Positions 57,885 to 64,000 of a DNA stretch of 64,000 nucleotides are shown here, piece by piece. This DNA is from Allokutzneria sp. NRRL B-24872 (GTDB taxonomy: Bacteria; Actinomycetota; Actinomycetes; Mycobacteriales; Pseudonocardiaceae): the NCBI RefSeq assembly GCF_002155965.1, contig NZ_MUMH01000041.1, positions 31,581 through 95,580 of the forward strand, read 5' to 3'. Within the stretch, counting starts at the first letter, position 1. Every line of letters begins with the position of its first letter. The notes beneath the pieces were generated by a model that was given only the letters and a program-made list of their open reading frames with translations, had not been told where the DNA came from and ran no database searches. The position numbers were made by a program, and so were the translations under genes.

Positions 57885-59165
57885 ATGACCACGAACGCGA
57901 CCGGCATCGACCGGTACCAGCCGGTCCCGGTGACCTGGGCCCAGGCTCGCAGGGACTTCGGCTACCTGATTCCCGGCCTGTTCATCGCGCTGGCCACGTT
58001 CATCCCGCTGATGGTGACCTTCTGGCTGGGTGTCGGCCTGACGGTGATCTGGATCGGCATCGGTATCCTCGCCGGCTGCCACGCCGCGGCGCGCGGCTAC
58101 GCCTCCGGTGAGCGGGCGCGGGTGCGCTGGCTCTACCGCCGCGACCTCCCGCCGACCTACTACCGCCGCAACGAGGGGCGCGGCTTCGGGCGGCTGTGGC
58201 GCTCGCTCCAGGACCCGCAGTCCTGGCGGGACCTGCTCTTCGGCTTCGTCCAGCTGCCCGTGCGCGTGGTGACCTGGTCGCTGACGATCACGTGGTCGGC
58301 GGGCGCGCTCGGCGGCGTGACCTACCCCCTGTGGGAGTGGTCGCTGCCCAACGACAACGTGCACCTGTTCGCGCTGCTCGGGATGAACTCGGAGTTCATC
58401 CACCTCACCGGTTACGTGGCGATCGGGTTGTTCTTCGCGCTGACGCTGCCGTACGTGCTGCGCGGGCTGGCCGCCTTCGAGGCGGGCATGGTGCGGCTGA
58501 TGCTCACCAACGAGGCCGCCGCGCTGCGGGCCCGCACCGAGCAGCTGACCACCAGCCGCACCGCCGCCGTGCAGGCCGAGGCGCAGACGCTGCGCCGGGT
58601 CGAGCGCGACATCCACGACGGCCCGCAGCAGCGGCTGGTCCGGCTGAACATGGACCTCGAAGCCGTGCGCCGCAGGCTCGACGACGATCCCGAGGCCGCG
58701 CGCCCGCTGATCGAGGAAGCGCTTGTGCAGAGCCAGGAAGCGCTGTCCGAGCTGCGCGCGGTCTCCCGTGGCATCGCCCCGCCGATCCTCACCGACCGAG
58801 GCCTGCGCGCGGCGCTCACGGCGACCGCTGCCCGGTGCCCCGTCGAGGTCGCGCTGGACATCGACCTGGAGACCGGTGAGCGGCTGCCCGAATCCGTGGA
58901 GAACGCCGCGTACTTCGTGGTCAGCGAGGCCCTGACCAACGTGGCCAAGCACTCCGGGGCGTCCCTGTGCACCGTCACCGTGCGGCGCGACGCGCACGTG
59001 CTGCTGCTCCAGGTCCGCGACAACGGCAACGGCGGCGCGCACGTCGGCAAGGGCCACGGTCTCTCCGGCCTGATGGACCGGCTCTCCGCCGTGGACGGCA
59101 GGCTCGACATCGCCAGCCCCTCCGGCGGACCGACCGTGCTCACCGCCGACATCCCCCTGACCTGA
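57885..59165 (+). CDS. NarL-class sensor histidine kinase with membrane sensor domain
   Basis: A 426-residue sensor kinase. Residues 1-210 are a membrane sensor region with about four helices (the 'putative sensor' PF13796 type). The HisKA_3 dimerisation domain follows with RRVERDIHDGPQQRLVRL (phospho-acceptor His), then HATPase with SEALTNVAKHS, RDNGNGG and KGHGLSGLMDRL. The start was placed at ATG 57885, before MTTNATGIDRYQ. Its response-regulator partner follows by 50 bases. The signal is unknown. Confidence 0.9.
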   Translation: MTTNATGIDRYQPVPVTWAQARRDFGYLIPGLFIALATFIPLMVTFWLGVGLTVIWIGIGILAGCHAAARGYASGERARVRWLYRRDLPPTYYRRNEGRGFGRLWRSLQDPQSWRDLLFGFVQLPVRVVTWSLTITWSAGALGGVTYPLWEWSLPNDNVHLFALLGMNSEFIHLTGYVAIGLFFALTLPYVLRGLAAFEAGMVRLMLTNEAAALRARTEQLTTSRTAAVQAEAQTLRRVERDIHDGPQQRLVRLNMDLEAVRRRLDDDPEAARPLIEEALVQSQEALSELRAVSRGIAPPILTDRGLRAALTATAARCPVEVALDIDLETGERLPESVENAAYFVVSEALTNVAKHSGASLCTVTVRRDAHVLLLQVRDNGNGGAHVGKGHGLSGLMDRLSAVDGRLDIASPSGGPTVLTADIPLT

Positions 59166-59215
59166 GCCGTGCGCACCGGTAGCGTTACCCCTCGAACTCG
59201 AAGAGGGGTGACGCG

Positions 59216-59872
59216 GTGCGCGTTGTGTTGGCCGAGGACTCCGTCCTGCTGCGCGAGGGCCTTGTCCGGCTGCTCGGCGAGGCCGGGGCGACCGTCGTGG
59301 CCGCCGTCGGTGACGGTGACTCGCTCGTCGAGGTCGCGATCGAGCACCGGCCGGACATCGCCGTCGTCGACGTGCGGATGCCGCCCTCGTTCACCGACGA
59401 GGGCCTGCGCGCCGCCATGCGCGCCCGCTCCGCGGTGCCCGGTCTCGGCGTGCTCGTGCTCTCGCAGTACGTGGAGGAGTCCTACGCCTCCGACCTGCTC
59501 GCCGAGGCGGGTCAGCCCGGCTCCGGCGGCGTCGGTTACCTGCTGAAGGACCGCATCTCCAAGCTCGACGAGCTCTCCGACGCGCTGCACCGCGTGGCCG
59601 ACGGCGGCACCGTGCTCGACCCCGAGGTCGTCGCCGGGCTGTTCGCGCTGCGCCGCCGCAACGACCCGCTGACCGAACTGACGCCGCGTGAGCGCGAGGT
59701 GCTGGCGCTGATGGCCGAGGGCCGCACCAACACCGCCATCGCGCGCTCGCTGTCGGTCAGCGGCGGGGCCGTGGAGAAGCACATCTCGTCGATCTTCACC
59801 AAGCTCACGCTGCCGCCGTCCAACGACGACCACCGCCGCGTCCTCGCCGTCCTGGCCTGGCTGAAGGCCTAG
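59216..59872 (+). CDS. NarL/FixJ-family response regulator
   Basis: A 218-residue regulator: receiver with VVLAEDSVLLREGL and phospho-acceptor Asp in IAVVDVRMPPSFTDEG, Ser in LVLSQYVEE and Lys in YLLKDRISKLDE, then LuxR HTH with LTPREREVLALMAEG and SGGAVEKHISSIFTKL. It belongs to the DesR/LiaR-like branch. The GTG has GAGGGGTG upstream. It pairs with the kinase just before it. Confidence 0.92.
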   Translation: MRVVLAEDSVLLREGLVRLLGEAGATVVAAVGDGDSLVEVAIEHRPDIAVVDVRMPPSFTDEGLRAAMRARSAVPGLGVLVLSQYVEESYASDLLAEAGQPGSGGVGYLLKDRISKLDELSDALHRVADGGTVLDPEVVAGLFALRRRNDPLTELTPREREVLALMAEGRTNTAIARSLSVSGGAVEKHISSIFTKLTLPPSNDDHRRVLAVLAWLKA

Positions 59873-59878
59873 CCAGGC

Positions 59879-59974
59879 GTGCCGGGCGGCTGGCCCCTCG
59901 GTGACGTGCGGGCGCTGCCGGAGGAGTGCCGCGTCGACGGTCGCTGGCGGATCAGCGACATCGTGCTGCGCTGA
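59879..59974 (+). other. Possible small reading frame or gene remnant
   Basis: A 31-residue frame starting with GTG ends VDGRWRISDIVLR, a sequence with the look of a protein's C-terminus (strand then helix). It follows the regulator stop by six bases. It could be a decayed 3' end of a lost gene or a chance frame; no ribosome site is seen. Confidence 0.3.
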
Positions 59975-59994
59975 GCCTCGACCGGGCCGCCGTT

Positions 59995-60016
59995 GAACGG
60001 TCGTGAGCGACCGTTC
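59995..60016. terminator. Terminator of the two-component operon
   Basis: GAACGGTCG-TGAG-CGACCGTTC is a perfect 9-bp stem with a 4-base loop. It stands about 120 bases after the regulator stop and well before the rpoB promoter. Confidence 0.75.
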
Positions 60017-60285
60017 GGCGCTCCGAGACGTGACCTGGGCCATTTGTAAAGACCCCCGGTTGGCGATGTCGGTGTGGCGTTCGCCATACTCTTCTCCGAC
60101 GCTCCTGGCCAGGGGGCGAGGGCTCGCTCTTCCCGCGTTTTCGCCGGTGATCGCCCCTTCCCCCGGTTACGGCTGGTGAGAGCGCTTTGCGCCAGGGGAG
60201 TGATCAACGCGTGGCACCTTGACGGATGGTCGCGTTGAGGTCACTCTGTCCCTGAGCAGTGGGCGGTTCTTCTGGCCGGTCCCAC

Positions 60286-60314
60286 TCGACAGTCGCCGTT
60301 CGCGTGGCTAGACT
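60286..60314 (+). promoter_or_regulatory. rpoB promoter (housekeeping sigma type)
   Basis: TCGACA (60286-60291) and TAGACT (60309-60314) are separated by 17 bases and match the actinobacterial sigma-A consensus. The predicted transcript starts near 60321, giving an untranslated leader of about 130 bases before rpoB. The remaining stretch from 60017 to 60285 holds no gene that I can support; a TTGACG near 60219 might belong to a second, weaker promoter. Confidence 0.7.
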
Positions 60315-60450
60315 GCCCCTTTGCGCTGCCCTCTTTCTCCGTGCCCTACCCCGGGGCTTAGGATCTCAGGGCACTACCGCACCTCTTGACAACTGTGCTA
60401 GATGGGTCGTCCCCGGCTCAAGCTGGCAACAGTCCCTGGAAGGACGCATC

Positions 60451-63941
<3,491 letters not shown>

Positions 63942-63942
<1 letters not shown>

Positions 63943-64000
63943 CCTCGCTGCCCGGGAGCGGGGAAGGGCACCCCGCCCACCCGCTCCCGGGCAGCGAGGT
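63942..64000. terminator. Long hairpin at the rpoB-rpoC junction
   Basis: A perfect 20-bp stem (63942-63961 with 63981-64000) with a 19-base loop begins at the last base of the rpoB stop codon and runs to the end of the window. It is strong enough to terminate or attenuate transcription, or to be an RNase processing site. Confidence 0.8.

Overview
This 64-kb window is chromosomal DNA from a high-GC, filamentous-type actinobacterium, most likely Pseudonocardiales. The signs are very high GC, many GTG/TTG starts, an AfsR-type SARP regulator, an IdeR-type iron box, a Pls-family amino-acid-polymer synthetase and an actinobacterial rpoB. No plasmid, phage, insertion sequence or CRISPR array is visible. 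The family-level placement is inference.

Layout. 1-8.9 kb: end of an ABC-2 permease, a MazG-like protein, a ROK repressor divergent from an APC permease, a PDZ-containing sensor kinase with a NarL-type regulator, an atypical LuxR-type regulator coupled to a minimal DUF4255/Pvc16-like protein, a CDF metal exporter and tRNA-Arg(CCG). 9-15 kb: a HEAT-repeat protein, then a two-gene operon of a PobA-like hydroxylase and a fused VOC-like/O-methyltransferase, then a DUF3558 lipoprotein. 15-20.4 kb: an ABC-2 exporter, a small secreted protein, and a VanY-like D,D-peptidase with an OmpR-type two-component system. 20.4-30.8 kb: a Cys-rich protein, a TetX-like monooxygenase with its TetR repressor and twin operator, a PE-PPE-type secreted hydrolase, a SARP/NB-ARC/TPR regulator coupled to a second FAD oxidoreductase, an F420-nitroreductase/hemerythrin fusion and an isolated polyprenyl synthase.

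30.8-39 kb: a secreted discoidin-like protein and PhoD phosphatase behind a CebR-like palindrome, a MarR/EamA divergon, a TetR/GNAT divergon with an SDR, an F420/PPOX-type enzyme, and an ECF sigma factor with a membrane partner. 39-42 kb: a siderophore ABC importer without its ATPase, behind an IdeR-type box. 42.4-46 kb: a leftward row of stress and second-messenger genes: a YefM/RelE-type toxin-antitoxin pair, a small alarmone synthetase and a GGDEF protein with a degenerate EAL domain. 46.3-52.6 kb: an XRE/ImmA-IrrE protein, the Pls-family synthetase and a translationally coupled M1 metallopeptidase. 52.7-60 kb: a TAP-like secreted peptidase, a quinone oxidoreductase, a dense array of palindromic repeats, a TetR gene, a duplicated DUF3239 membrane protein and a third two-component system. 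60.3-64 kb: the rpoB promoter, leader and complete gene, ending in a long hairpin before the presumed rpoC.

The most interesting items are the Pls-family synthetase/M1 pair (a candidate cationic homopolymer system), the orphan DUF4255-like gene outside any injection-system cluster, unusual residues in the rifampicin region of RpoB, and two families of intergenic palindromes. Several regulators sit beside well-formed dyads that probably are their own operators. All functions come from reading motifs by eye; no database search was run.
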